DNA of 64,000 bases from positions 1,897,367-1,961,366 of the forward strand of contig NZ_JAEVYN010000002.1 of assembly GCF_016807185.1 (NCBI RefSeq), written 5' to 3'. The stretch is from Leptolyngbya sp. Cla-17 (lineage in GTDB: Bacteria; Cyanobacteriota; Cyanobacteriia; Leptolyngbyales; Leptolyngbyaceae). The translations under genes were made by a program, and so were the position numbers. The stretch's first letter is position 1, and every line of letters begins with the position of its first letter. Positions 47,086 to 55,408 of this stretch are shown here, piece after piece. Under the pieces are notes generated by a model. The model saw only the letters and a program-made list of their open reading frames with translations, had not been told where the DNA came from and did no database searches.

Positions 47086-47718
47086 ATGCAACCCTCGCTA
47101 TCGGTCATTATTCTTGCGGGAGGGCAAAGCTCTCGCATGGGCAGAGACAAGGCGTTGATTAGAGTAGATGGCACCCCGATGTTACAGCGTACCTGTGAGA
47201 TCGCCATGCAGTGTGCCCCCCAAGTGTTTGTTGTGACTACCGGAGTGAGACCCTACTCTGGAATTGTGCCTGCTCGCTGCTCGGTGATTGAAGAAAGTCC
47301 TTTAAAGGGCGAATCTAAACCGCAGGGTCCGTTAGTTGGGTTTGTTCAAGGGTTGACGCAGACTCAAGCAGAGTGGGTATTATTGCTGGCGTGTGATTTG
47401 CCCAGGTTAAGTCAAGCAGTTTTACAACGTTGGATGCTGCAATTAATGCAGGTCAATGGGGCAATGGCTCTACTTCCTAAAAGCCAGAAGGGATGGGAAC
47501 CGTTGTGTGGTTTTTATCGAACTGATTGCTTACCCAGTCTGACTCAGTTCATGAATCAAGGTGGGCGATCGCTCCAAGCATGGTTAGCTCAAGCATCAGT
47601 CCAGGCAATTCAGTTCAGTGATGATCCAAACATAAAGCGACAAGAACAGGCAATGCTGTTTAACTGCAACACACCAGAGGATCTGCTGCAAGTTAGAGGC
47701 GTTTTAGACATGCTGTAA
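47086..47718 (+). CDS. mobA: Molybdenum cofactor guanylyltransferase
   Basis: A 210-residue nucleotidyltransferase. The signature LAGGQSSRMGRDKALI is followed by GTPMLQR, ESPLKGESKPQGPLVG and LLLACDLPRL, which contain the GTP and metal-binding residues. It attaches GMP to molybdopterin, forming the cofactor used by enzymes such as nitrate reductase when bis-MGD is needed. It begins 30 bp after the glycosyltransferase, but the functional link is not obvious. Confidence 0.9.
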   Translation: MQPSLSVIILAGGQSSRMGRDKALIRVDGTPMLQRTCEIAMQCAPQVFVVTTGVRPYSGIVPARCSVIEESPLKGESKPQGPLVGFVQGLTQTQAEWVLLLACDLPRLSQAVLQRWMLQLMQVNGAMALLPKSQKGWEPLCGFYRTDCLPSLTQFMNQGGRSLQAWLAQASVQAIQFSDDPNIKRQEQAMLFNCNTPEDLLQVRGVLDML

Positions 47719-47762
47719 AAAGTTAAATTAAGCTTTATGAACAGACAAAGCAATGAAAAGTC

Positions 47763-48326
47763 TTAAGACTGTTGTTCTAGAAGACTCATCTGTTGCCACC
47801 AGCGATTCAGCGGAAAATAAATAATGGGTGCCCAAAGACTGCTGAGAACAGCAGAACCCAAGGCTATGAGTTGGTGATAAGTCCAGATTTCTACTAAGGA
47901 GCGACCACCTTGAATACTATATTGGATGGCAGTCACGGTTTCTGCCATCACTGCCATTGCAAAAGCAATTAGGGCAACTGAAATAAAATCTTCTCGGAGA
48001 TACCGTTCTTTTCTCAATCGAGCCGTTAAAACTCCTACCAGTACTAAGCTAACAACATGGGTGGGTGTATGAGCAGTCATGCCATCTTGAATCAGCCCTA
48101 ATGCTAACCCAGCTAGTGCGCCTTGCAACACAGAACGCTTCACACTCCAGGCAACGACCCAGATTAATAGCCAATTAGGTCCGATCCCTGCCAACTCCAT
48201 GCCTGGCAGCCTCGTGGGCGAGATTATTAAACAGAGCAAAACCGACAAAACAGTTACTGCACTGTTGACTACAACGCGAGCGATCGGACGATCTTGCAAT
48301 CGCTCAAATAAAGACTCGTTTCTCAT
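47763..48326 (-). CDS. mreD: Rod shape-determining protein MreD
   Basis: About 187 residues from ATG 48326. The protein is mostly hydrophobic with about five membrane helices, including VVNSAVTVLSVLLCLIIS, LLIWVVAWSV and FAMAVMAETVTAI. The start overlaps the mreC stop by four bases (ATGA), a clear sign of translational coupling. It is part of the mreBCD elongation operon (mreB first). Sequence conservation of MreD is low, so the assignment leans on position and topology. Confidence 0.9.
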   Translation of the reverse strand: MRNESLFERLQDRPIARVVVNSAVTVLSVLLCLIISPTRLPGMELAGIGPNWLLIWVVAWSVKRSVLQGALAGLALGLIQDGMTAHTPTHVVSLVLVGVLTARLRKERYLREDFISVALIAFAMAVMAETVTAIQYSIQGGRSLVEIWTYHQLIALGSAVLSSLWAPIIYFPLNRWWQQMSLLEQQS

Positions 48327-49156
48327 AGTTGAGGCTCTATTTGCTCGGAATGGGTAGGCACAGAAACGCCCGGTCTTTCGCCTGATTGTCCAGTCGGAGT
48401 GGGCGAAAACTGAACAAATGGCTTGTAGGGATACACTACTGCCCACTCTAAGAAACTAATTGGAGTAGACAGTTCAATTATTGCTTCAGGAGCCGGACTC
48501 TTGTTTAAGTTCACCGATTGCACCCGCCCAATTGGTAAGCCTGCTGGAAATAGCTTGCTTAAGGCTGAGGTAGTAATGACGTCTCCTTGACGTACATCAG
48601 GAACCTTATCAAAGAACTCCATAATGGCTCGATTGGATGTTTGCCCCCGCACATATCCCATATTACGACTGCGGCTAACGGTGGCTCCTACTCGGCTAGA
48701 AGGATCACTCAACAGCAGGACACGGCTGGTATTTGAAGTCGCAGAAACTACCCGTCCAACGACTCCACCGGGAGCCATCACAATAGAGCCGGGTTGAACT
48801 CCTCCTTGTGTTCCTCTTCCTAATATGAGATGTTGCCACCAGTGATCCGCACTACGACCTACGACTGGCGCTGTAATTTGTGATTTTTTGGTTTCAGAAA
48901 TGTAGCCAACCAGCGATCGCAACTGTTGATTTTGACTTTCTAGCTCTGTCAAACGCTGTTCTAGTTCTTGAACCTGAGCATTGTCTAATGCAGCCTTGCG
49001 CTCTAGATTTGGCTGAAAGGGAAAAGTCAGCAATCTATAAGCTTCATACAAAACTGCGCCCTCAGTCTGACGCAAAAAAACGGCAGAACCAAGAGAAAGA
49101 CTGGTTAGAATAATCTGTAAACGGTGACGATCCCACCAGCGGCGCAGCGTAAACAT
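48323..49156 (-). CDS. mreC: Rod shape-determining protein MreC
   Basis: A 277-residue periplasmic protein with one N-terminal membrane helix (about 13-32). A coiled coil (ELEQRLTELESQNQQLRSLV) precedes the beta-sandwich domain with the conserved PVVGRS, VMAPGGVVGRV, LLLSDPSSRVGA and RNMGYVRGQ segments. It bridges MreB inside the cell to the peptidoglycan synthases outside. It lies 104 bp downstream of mreB and overlaps mreD. Length is typical. Confidence 0.96.
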   Translation of the reverse strand: MFTLRRWWDRHRLQIILTSLSLGSAVFLRQTEGAVLYEAYRLLTFPFQPNLERKAALDNAQVQELEQRLTELESQNQQLRSLVGYISETKKSQITAPVVGRSADHWWQHLILGRGTQGGVQPGSIVMAPGGVVGRVVSATSNTSRVLLLSDPSSRVGATVSRSRNMGYVRGQTSNRAIMEFFDKVPDVRQGDVITTSALSKLFPAGLPIGRVQSVNLNKSPAPEAIIELSTPISFLEWAVVYPYKPFVQFSPTPTGQSGERPGVSVPTHSEQIEPQL

Positions 49157-49260
49157 GTGTAGATAGGCTTGCGAAAAAGCTAAATCTCTAGACGAATCCG
49201 TAAAAGCAATCCTTTTCCAAAGTAGGGAAATTAATTGGGTTAATTCTGAGCTAGAGAAAC

Positions 49261-50298
49261 TTAGAAATTGCGAGAGCGACCGCTAAATACCCGCTCAAGC
49301 TGCTTGAAGTTCTCTAATACTCTACCAGTCCCAAGCACTACACAACTGAGTGGGTCAGCCGCTACATGAACAACAATACCTGTTTCATGGCTAATCAACG
49401 TATCAAGCCCCTTCAATAAAGCCCCGCCACCTGCCAGCATAATCCCGCGATCAATAATATCCGCTGCTAGTTCGGGTGGAGTGCGCTCTAAAGTGCGCTT
49501 GACTGCATCCACAATCACCGAAAGTGGCTCTGCCATACTTTCACGAATTTCGGCGCTTTTGACAGTGACCGTCCGAGGCAATCCGGATAAAAGATGCAAT
49601 CCTCGCACGTCCATTTGAACATCGTCATCAATGGGATAAGCAGAACCAATTGTGATCTTGATTTCCTCAGACGTACGCTCACCGATCACAAGGTTATGAA
49701 TCTTCTTCATATAGTGAGCGATCGCCTCGCTCAATTCATCGCCAGCAACCCGCACAGATTCGCTCAAAACAGTTCCCTGCAAACTCAAAACGGCAACTTC
49801 TGTGGTGCCACCGCCAATATCTATGATCATATTTCCGGTGGGTTCAGCAACTGGTAACCCCGCCCCGATCGCAGCAGCAACAGGTTCGTCAATCAGGTAA
49901 ACATCTCGGGCTCCAGCTTGGGAAGCCGCATCCATCACCGCTCTGCGTTCAACCCCTGTGACTCCACTTGGGATTCCAATCACAATACGGGGAGCAACTA
50001 ACGTTTTTCCTTCGTTGACCCTCGCAATAAAATGCTTCAGCATTAGCTCGGCCGTGTCAAAGTCTGCGATCACGCCATCCCTCAGAGGACGAAGGGCAAC
50101 AACATTGCCAGGAGTCCGTCCCAACATTCTTTTTGCATCTTCTCCAACCGCCAAGGGGATTTTTTCATCCTGATCCATTGCCACTACGGACGGCTCTTGC
50201 AAAACAATTCCTTTGCCCGACACGTAAACTAATGTATTGGCAGTGCCAAGGTCAATACCCATATCCCGCGATAGGGAAAAGCGACTGAAAAGACCCAC
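49261..50298 (-). CDS. mreB: Rod shape-determining protein MreB (actin homologue)
   Basis: A 345-residue cytoskeletal ATPase. Phosphate loop 1 is DMGIDLGTANTLVYV, phosphate loop 2 is MIIDIGGGTTEVAVL, and the adenosine motif is IMLAGGGALLKGL. RMLGRTPGNVVALRPLRDGVI is also diagnostic. The start is GTG 50298. It is the first gene of a minus-strand mreBCD operon and organises lateral wall synthesis along with mreC, mreD and, by pathway, murF at the left of this window. Confidence 0.98.
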   Translation of the reverse strand: MGLFSRFSLSRDMGIDLGTANTLVYVSGKGIVLQEPSVVAMDQDEKIPLAVGEDAKRMLGRTPGNVVALRPLRDGVIADFDTAELMLKHFIARVNEGKTLVAPRIVIGIPSGVTGVERRAVMDAASQAGARDVYLIDEPVAAAIGAGLPVAEPTGNMIIDIGGGTTEVAVLSLQGTVLSESVRVAGDELSEAIAHYMKKIHNLVIGERTSEEIKITIGSAYPIDDDVQMDVRGLHLLSGLPRTVTVKSAEIRESMAEPLSVIVDAVKRTLERTPPELAADIIDRGIMLAGGGALLKGLDTLISHETGIVVHVAADPLSCVVLGTGRVLENFKQLERVFSGRSRNF

Positions 50299-50798
50299 TA
50301 GTCTCTATGCCTCAAAGAAGGAACAAATTAAACGCGATTACTATAAAAATACCGAATTGATGAACCAATCCAAAGCGAATTCTATTATGCTTTTGGTCAC
50401 TCGTCTAGATAGAAGGTGCATCCCTTTAGTTAAAGGCTATGTCGGTGAATTCAACCTAATACTCAGAATTCAACTCAATGCGAACTTAACCTAATCAAGT
50501 AAACCAAGCAAATCAATTCAGACTCGTAAAATATACTGTGTATTAAATACAAATGACAACATTTACGCCCTGAGCCTCTCACTTTACATCAAATTTCACT
50601 TTTTACAAAAATGATTCTGATTTCTAACTCATAACTGCCATGAAGTGCTTGCTGCAACTGTTTTTTCGATGAAAGCAATTTGGTAAGATAAGATCATATG
50701 TATTGTTTTTTGCTTGAATAAACTCTATGAGCTTAGGCAAAATTTTCGATTAAGATAAGTGATCTCGATAATGCGTTTCATTTCCGGCAGGATGAATC
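50299..50798. other. 500-bp divergent spacer between mreB and ssb
   Basis: No convincing gene. The right half is AT-rich and probably holds the ssb promoter; the left half should hold that of mreBCD. No repeat array, terminator or HIP1 cluster is evident. Confidence 0.5.
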
Positions 50799-51167
50799 AT
50801 GAGTTTAAATATTGTGACATTGGTGGGTCGAGTTGGGGGAGATCCTGACGTTAAATATTTTGAATCGGGTAGTGTTGTTTGTAATTTGACATTAGCCGTC
50901 AATCGTCAAACCAAAAATAATGACCAGCCCGATTGGTTTAATTTGGAACTGTGGGGAAAGACGGCTGAAGTAGCGGCAAATTACGTCCGTAAAGGCAGTT
51001 TAATTGGAATTAGTGGCTCACTTAAGTTTGATGTTTGGAAAGACCGAAACACTGGGGCGGATCGATCTAAACCTGTTGTGCGGGTTGAACGGATGGAGCT
51101 TCTAGGATCTAAGCGAGATAATGAAGCCGAGACAGCAGGTAAGGGTGGATATGAGGATGAATTTTAG
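50799..51167 (+). CDS. ssb: Single-stranded DNA-binding protein
   Basis: A 122-residue SSB with a single OB fold: LNIVTLVGRVGGDPDV, VVCNLTLAVNR, DWFNLELWGKTAEVAANYVRKG and LIGISGSLKFDVWKDR. The disordered C-terminal tail is very short and ends YEDEF rather than the usual DDDIPF-type tip, so partner-protein docking may be weaker. It could be one of two SSB paralogues of the organism. AGGA lies nine bases before the ATG. Confidence 0.95.
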   Translation: MSLNIVTLVGRVGGDPDVKYFESGSVVCNLTLAVNRQTKNNDQPDWFNLELWGKTAEVAANYVRKGSLIGISGSLKFDVWKDRNTGADRSKPVVRVERMELLGSKRDNEAETAGKGGYEDEF

Positions 51168-51499
51168 ACAGTAGAGAGCAAAAAGCAAGAGGAGCAGTTG
51201 GAATTGGTATGTTTGCCCATCTTGCTTCAAGTTTCAACTTCTTAATCTATTTAGTAATGCAGTGCGTGATTGTCCTGAGGTAGCTGCCAAGACTACCGTT
51301 GCTGGAAACCCTAGCCCTTTCTCCATGAAAGAGGAAACCAAATTGTCCAAAAGACCTTTTCCTTGAGGAGAATGTTCGGGATAACAAAAAATGAGTTGCG
51401 ATCGTACAATCCATAACAACCTATTGCTTTACAAAAGCGAATCAGATCTCTAGGATTGGGGCAGATTGAATCGCGACTTACTTTTGAGCAGGGCAGGTT
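51168..51499. other. 332-bp spacer without a supported gene
   Basis: One short minus-strand frame near 51234-51419 lacks a normal start and a known match. The region upstream of 51500 should hold the SLH gene promoter. Confidence 0.5.
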
Positions 51500-52450
51500 A
51501 TGTCAAATTCTTCACCTTCGGGACAGCGTCCACCTAATCTTCGAGATGACGAGCCGATCGCGCTCCTTATTGCGGCGCTGTCGTTCGGTGCTATTTTTTT
51601 CTGGATACTGAACCAAAATCAGGAAGTGTTTTCTGTAGGGAACTTCCTAAAAAAGGCGGGTGAAACTAAAGCGCCTCAGATCATTACTACCCCGTTGATT
51701 CAACCCACAGAAGCAGAAATTGAGGTCAAAAAAGATCCTCCTTTAGAAGACTCTGCTCAACAGCCTTCACCCAGCAGTGGAATCGTTACTACGCCCGCTG
51801 TGCCCAGTGCTTCAAGCCCTTCTCCAACGCCGTCCATTGCTCCATCAGTCAATCTTACTCCTGCAAAACCTGGAACGCCATTGTCATTCACGGATGTTCC
51901 CAAAGCCTATTGGGCCTATCCTTTTATCACCGCTCTCTCGGCGCAAGGAATTATAGGAGGCTTTCCTGACGGCACATTTAAACCTGAGCAGCCAGTCAGT
52001 CGGGTAGACTTTGCGACTCAGGTTCAAAAAGCCTATACCAAACCCGATAAGCTATCTGCGATCGCTTTTACAGACTTACCTCCAGGCGATCGGCGATTAA
52101 CAGCGGTCGAGCAAGCTGTCAAAATGGACTTTATGAGTGGCTATCCTGATAAAACATTTCGCCCCACTCAACAAGTTTCCCGATTAGAGGCGGCAATAGC
52201 AATGGCAAGGGGATTGAACCTACCTATACCCAGTGATCCTGAAGCTATTTTGCAGACTTACGCAGATCAAGACCAAATACCTAGCTGGGCCAGGTCGAGA
52301 ATGGCGGCATCAATTCAAGCAGGGCTATTTGCTGGTGATCCGGATACTAAACAGTTAAATCCTAACCGCCCAGCCTCCCGCGCTGACATTGTAGTATTAG
52401 TCTTCAGAGGGCAAAAACTGGGTACCCAGGGGCAGGTCATCGAAAAATAA
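51500..52450 (+). CDS. SLH-domain membrane protein
   Basis: A 316-residue protein. One membrane helix (about residues 19-37, PIALLIAALSFGAIFFWIL) is followed by a Pro/Ser/Thr-rich linker and three S-layer homology segments: FTDVPKAYWAYPFITALSAQ, FTDLPPGDRRLTAVEQAV and ADQDQIPSWARSRMAASIQA, each with a GxxDxxFxP-like motif. SLH domains bind secondary wall polymers or peptidoglycan. It probably ties the inner membrane to the wall; the distance to ssb is not suggestive of an operon. Confidence 0.93.
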   Translation: MSNSSPSGQRPPNLRDDEPIALLIAALSFGAIFFWILNQNQEVFSVGNFLKKAGETKAPQIITTPLIQPTEAEIEVKKDPPLEDSAQQPSPSSGIVTTPAVPSASSPSPTPSIAPSVNLTPAKPGTPLSFTDVPKAYWAYPFITALSAQGIIGGFPDGTFKPEQPVSRVDFATQVQKAYTKPDKLSAIAFTDLPPGDRRLTAVEQAVKMDFMSGYPDKTFRPTQQVSRLEAAIAMARGLNLPIPSDPEAILQTYADQDQIPSWARSRMAASIQAGLFAGDPDTKQLNPNRPASRADIVVLVFRGQKLGTQGQVIEK

Positions 52451-52526
52451 AAAAAAGTGGTTCAGTTTTTGGGAGTTGAGCTTAAATGTAAACAGGTTTG
52501 CATTGCAGAAGCCCAAGGAATGAAAC

Positions 52527-53087
52527 ATGCACCCATTCAAAAGTCATCGATTAAATATGCAAGTAGTAACCCGCTGGAAAAATCAATTTGCTGCGATCGG
52601 CGGTGTCATTCTTGCCGCTGGCTTTTTCGTTAGCACTCAATCCCCCGTTCAAGCGCAAGCAGCCTACGGCAGCTACATTGGCGCTGGCGCAGCATTTGGC
52701 GTAACCAATGGCGGTGGCGGTCCAAGTGAGGACTACAACACCTCGGGATCTTTCGCAGTTCGCTACAAGTTTTTAAGAGCGCCTATCTCATTGCGAACCC
52801 AAGTTTTAGTGGGTGGAAATGGTGTTGCTGTAGTTCCTACAGTTTCTTACGATATTCCAATTAACTGGCAGGGAGATGCCTACATTGCGGCAGGCGCTTC
52901 AATTGTCAGAGGAGATAATACTCCCATTGGCAATAAGAACAGCTTCGTGATTCAGCCAGGAGTTGATTATTCTTTGCCAAACACTAGCTTGATGCTCTAT
53001 ACCAATGCGATCGTTGCATTCGATGGATACAAATCTAGCAACGGCACGGCGGTATCGATTCAAGCAGGCGCAGGGCTACGGTTTTAG
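52527..53087 (+). CDS. Putative outer-membrane beta-barrel protein
   Basis: A 186-residue protein with an N-terminal signal peptide (hydrophobic core FAAIGGVILAAGFFV, cleavage after VQAQA). The mature part alternates polar and hydrophobic residues (YGSYIGAGAAFGV, GSFAVRYKFL, ISLRTQVLV) as in beta-barrel strands, and ends GAGLRF with the C-terminal aromatic residue expected for outer-membrane insertion. The start ATG follows AAGGA. The function (porin, adhesin or structural) is not known. Confidence 0.82.
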   Translation: MHPFKSHRLNMQVVTRWKNQFAAIGGVILAAGFFVSTQSPVQAQAAYGSYIGAGAAFGVTNGGGGPSEDYNTSGSFAVRYKFLRAPISLRTQVLVGGNGVAVVPTVSYDIPINWQGDAYIAAGASIVRGDNTPIGNKNSFVIQPGVDYSLPNTSLMLYTNAIVAFDGYKSSNGTAVSIQAGAGLRF

Positions 53088-53170
53088 GTCAAGTTACAAA
53101 AAATCGGTCTGCTTGGTGCAGCTCAAAATGGAGAGTCTAGGCAAACAGTGTTTTTGTCTAATCCAACCTT

Positions 53171-53554
53171 TTAATGCGCATCCTCGAACCGAGTGATGTC
53201 ATCTTCGCCGAGATACTCGCCATTTTGGATCTCAATCATCACCAGAGGAATTACTCCAGGATTTTCGACTCGATGGGGTGTAGACATTGGTACGTAAGTT
53301 GACTGTTTCTGAATCAAGACGGTTTCCTTTCCATCACAGATAACCTTAGCGGTTCCAGACACAACAACCCAATGTTCGCTGCGGTGGTAGTGCATCTGAG
53401 TAGTAATGTGATGTCCTGGTGCCAATTCAATCCGGTTGATCCGGTAACGATTTCCTTCTTCAAGCATTGTTACATTGCCCCAAAAACGGACACGAGTTGC
53501 CTCATTTTCTGAAGCCACCTCATCGGTGATTAGCTGAGAATTGTTATCGCTCAT
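53171..53554 (-). CDS. Cupin of the mannose-6-phosphate isomerase C-terminal type
   Basis: About 127 residues from ATG 53554, chosen because GAGG lies seven bases upstream. It is a single cupin domain: GNVTMLEEGNRYRINRIEL, PGHHITTQMHYHRSEHWVVVSG with the metal-binding histidines, and YVPMSTPHRVENPG. It matches the C-terminal domain of type II phosphomannose isomerase without the nucleotidyltransferase part. It probably isomerises fructose-6-P to mannose-6-P, or binds a sugar nucleotide. Confidence 0.92.
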   Translation of the reverse strand: MSDNNSQLITDEVASENEATRVRFWGNVTMLEEGNRYRINRIELAPGHHITTQMHYHRSEHWVVVSGTAKVICDGKETVLIQKQSTYVPMSTPHRVENPGVIPLVMIEIQNGEYLGEDDITRFEDAH

Positions 53555-53621
53555 CGTTCGCCTCACTAAGGTGATTATTAGGGTATTAAGCTTAAGTTTG
53601 ACTGATTAGTAATCTCCGGTG

Positions 53622-54290
53622 CTACATCGGGAAGTCTTGTTCAAACTGTTGTCGAGTTAAGGGTTGTTCTAGTACCAATCCTTCTCCTCCCAACGTTTCC
53701 AAAGGTTTTCCTTCAATCGAAAACCAAACAGCAGTAGCCGGATTTAGGCTGGTAGCCGTATATAAAATTTGGGCTAAACGACCTGTCATTGAGGTGCTTC
53801 CTCCACCGCGGGTAAACTCTTTAGACAGGTCGATGTGAATCCCGTCGGTTTTAATAGAGAGGCTGCGAAGTTGAGTCCCGGTTGGAATTGTAGTCGTTTC
53901 GTTCGCAGTCGTGGAACCTGCTAGAAGTTGCTGAATCGCAGTTTCGAGTAGAGCGTTTGCATCTCCGCTAGAGCTTACCTTGATAGGGCGGGGGGCAAGT
54001 TGAATCGCTGTATCCGATGGTTTTAACCAGTAAACCTGAGCGGTTTTTTCGGCGGTTGCGGGAGCCGGATTGACCGAAGGGTTTTGAGCGTTTGGGTTAG
54101 AAGATGACGTGGGTGCGGAGGGCTTTCCTTCTCCAGGCTGAGATGATTGGATTGTAGCGGGATTGATCGAGGGTGGTGTGTGCGATGACCATGCCCACCA
54201 AGCAGTGGTGCCACCTGTGATTAAAACGATCGCCGAAAACGCTGCAACAATACCGGGTGGAATGGGACGGCGGGGCTGTTGGTCTTGCAT
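53622..54290 (-). CDS. GerMN-domain membrane-anchored protein
   Basis: About 222 residues from ATG 54290, which follows GAGGAAG. One membrane helix (about 13-35) precedes a Pro/Ser-rich linker and a GerMN domain from about residue 100: LLETAIQQLLAGS, IPTGTQLRSLSIKTDGIHIDLS and LAQILYTATSL. GerMN occurs in periplasmic or spore-envelope proteins of unknown biochemical role. A longer in-frame ATG at 54344 lacks a ribosome-binding site. Confidence 0.88.
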   Translation of the reverse strand: MQDQQPRRPIPPGIVAAFSAIVLITGGTTAWWAWSSHTPPSINPATIQSSQPGEGKPSAPTSSSNPNAQNPSVNPAPATAEKTAQVYWLKPSDTAIQLAPRPIKVSSSGDANALLETAIQQLLAGSTTANETTTIPTGTQLRSLSIKTDGIHIDLSKEFTRGGGSTSMTGRLAQILYTATSLNPATAVWFSIEGKPLETLGGEGLVLEQPLTRQQFEQDFPM

Positions 54291-54420
54291 CAGAGGCTTC
54301 CTCAAACGTTGGGATTGTAAATTACAGCGATCGCACCATCGCATGGAGTCATCGCAAGTTTAATAGATCTACAGTTGCCTGGAACAATTTCAGGCAAGAA
54401 ACGGGCAATAAATTTCAGCT

Positions 54421-55308
54421 TCAAATCTTTAAACCTTGAGGAAGCCGCAAGAATGCTACAAGCTCCAGTTTTTTATCTTTAACCTGAAGTTTGATTACTC
54501 TCGCCGTCAGTTGCGACCATTTCACTTGACCCAAATTTCCAGGTAAGTTGCCCAACTGCTCCGGCTTAAAGCGGCTAAGAAAATCTGTAGCAAAAGCTTG
54601 AATGATTTGTTCTGGAAGCTCCACCCCATTCAGCTTGAGCGCAGGTTTGATTAATGTCAACCGCTGCCCTTCCGCAAAAGTGATTCCCGATTCTGCCTCA
54701 ACCTTGAGTTTTTCTGCCGTTTTTACCTCTTCGACCTCAACCTCAAGCTTAATTCTTCCACCGGGCAAAAATTCTACTTTGGGGTTCAAGATTCTGTATT
54801 CGTCTAACTTGGTTCGCAGTTCCTGAATTTGCTGAGGAAGTCCTGTTTCTGGTGTCCTTGACGGCTCCGCTTTCGTTTGTTTGGCGTTGCTATTGTTTAA
54901 ACCACGCAGTAACTTTTGAATTTGCTGTTGGACGACCGGAGCTTGCAGCGCTGTGAGCAGATCTTCTTCTCGAATGACTAGCCGCATACCTACACCCAAA
55001 GGTGCCTGTAGCTCTGTCCTTTTTTCTTTTCGCAGGGCTTTTACATTGACGTTGATTGGGTCCGTTTCAAACTCTAGGGTGTCAATGCGGACTCCTTCTA
55101 AAGGAAACAGTCCCCTCCCAGCAATACGGATTTTGTCTACTTTCCCACTAATTGCGTTGTGGACTGGAGTATTGTCCACTCGAACTTTTAGCTGCTCTAC
55201 CGATTTGAATTGGGCGCGAATGGTGCTTTCAGCAACTTTATCAATCCCAAAGTTAACGGGAGATAGGACACTGATGAGGCTAGAGAGAATCAGGATAAAG
55301 ATTTGCAT
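54421..55308 (-). CDS. DUF2993 (LmeA-like) protein
   Basis: A 295-residue protein with an N-terminal hydrophobic segment (FILILSSLISVLSPV) that is a signal or anchor. The body matches DUF2993: AESTIRAQFKSVEQLKVRVDNTP, GKVDKIRIAGRGL, RIDTLEFETDPINVN and REEDLLTALQAP. LmeA relatives bind phospholipids in the periplasm. A Lys/Glu-rich C-terminal half may extend it. It is probably an envelope lipid-handling protein and lies between GerMN and proS on the same strand. Confidence 0.9.
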   Translation of the reverse strand: MQIFILILSSLISVLSPVNFGIDKVAESTIRAQFKSVEQLKVRVDNTPVHNAISGKVDKIRIAGRGLFPLEGVRIDTLEFETDPINVNVKALRKEKRTELQAPLGVGMRLVIREEDLLTALQAPVVQQQIQKLLRGLNNSNAKQTKAEPSRTPETGLPQQIQELRTKLDEYRILNPKVEFLPGGRIKLEVEVEEVKTAEKLKVEAESGITFAEGQRLTLIKPALKLNGVELPEQIIQAFATDFLSRFKPEQLGNLPGNLGQVKWSQLTARVIKLQVKDKKLELVAFLRLPQGLKI

Positions 55309-55408
55309 AGCAGATTGTGGCTTTTAGGTTCTAGCAGGTGTCAGATGTCGGTTGTCGGAGGCAAGCGAGAAAGCTGTAAAGGCGACCATCAAATTCCTCA
55401 ATTATTCA

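Noticed and set aside
51234..51419. 61-codon minus-strand frame
   Set aside because: It lacks a normal start and resembles no known protein.
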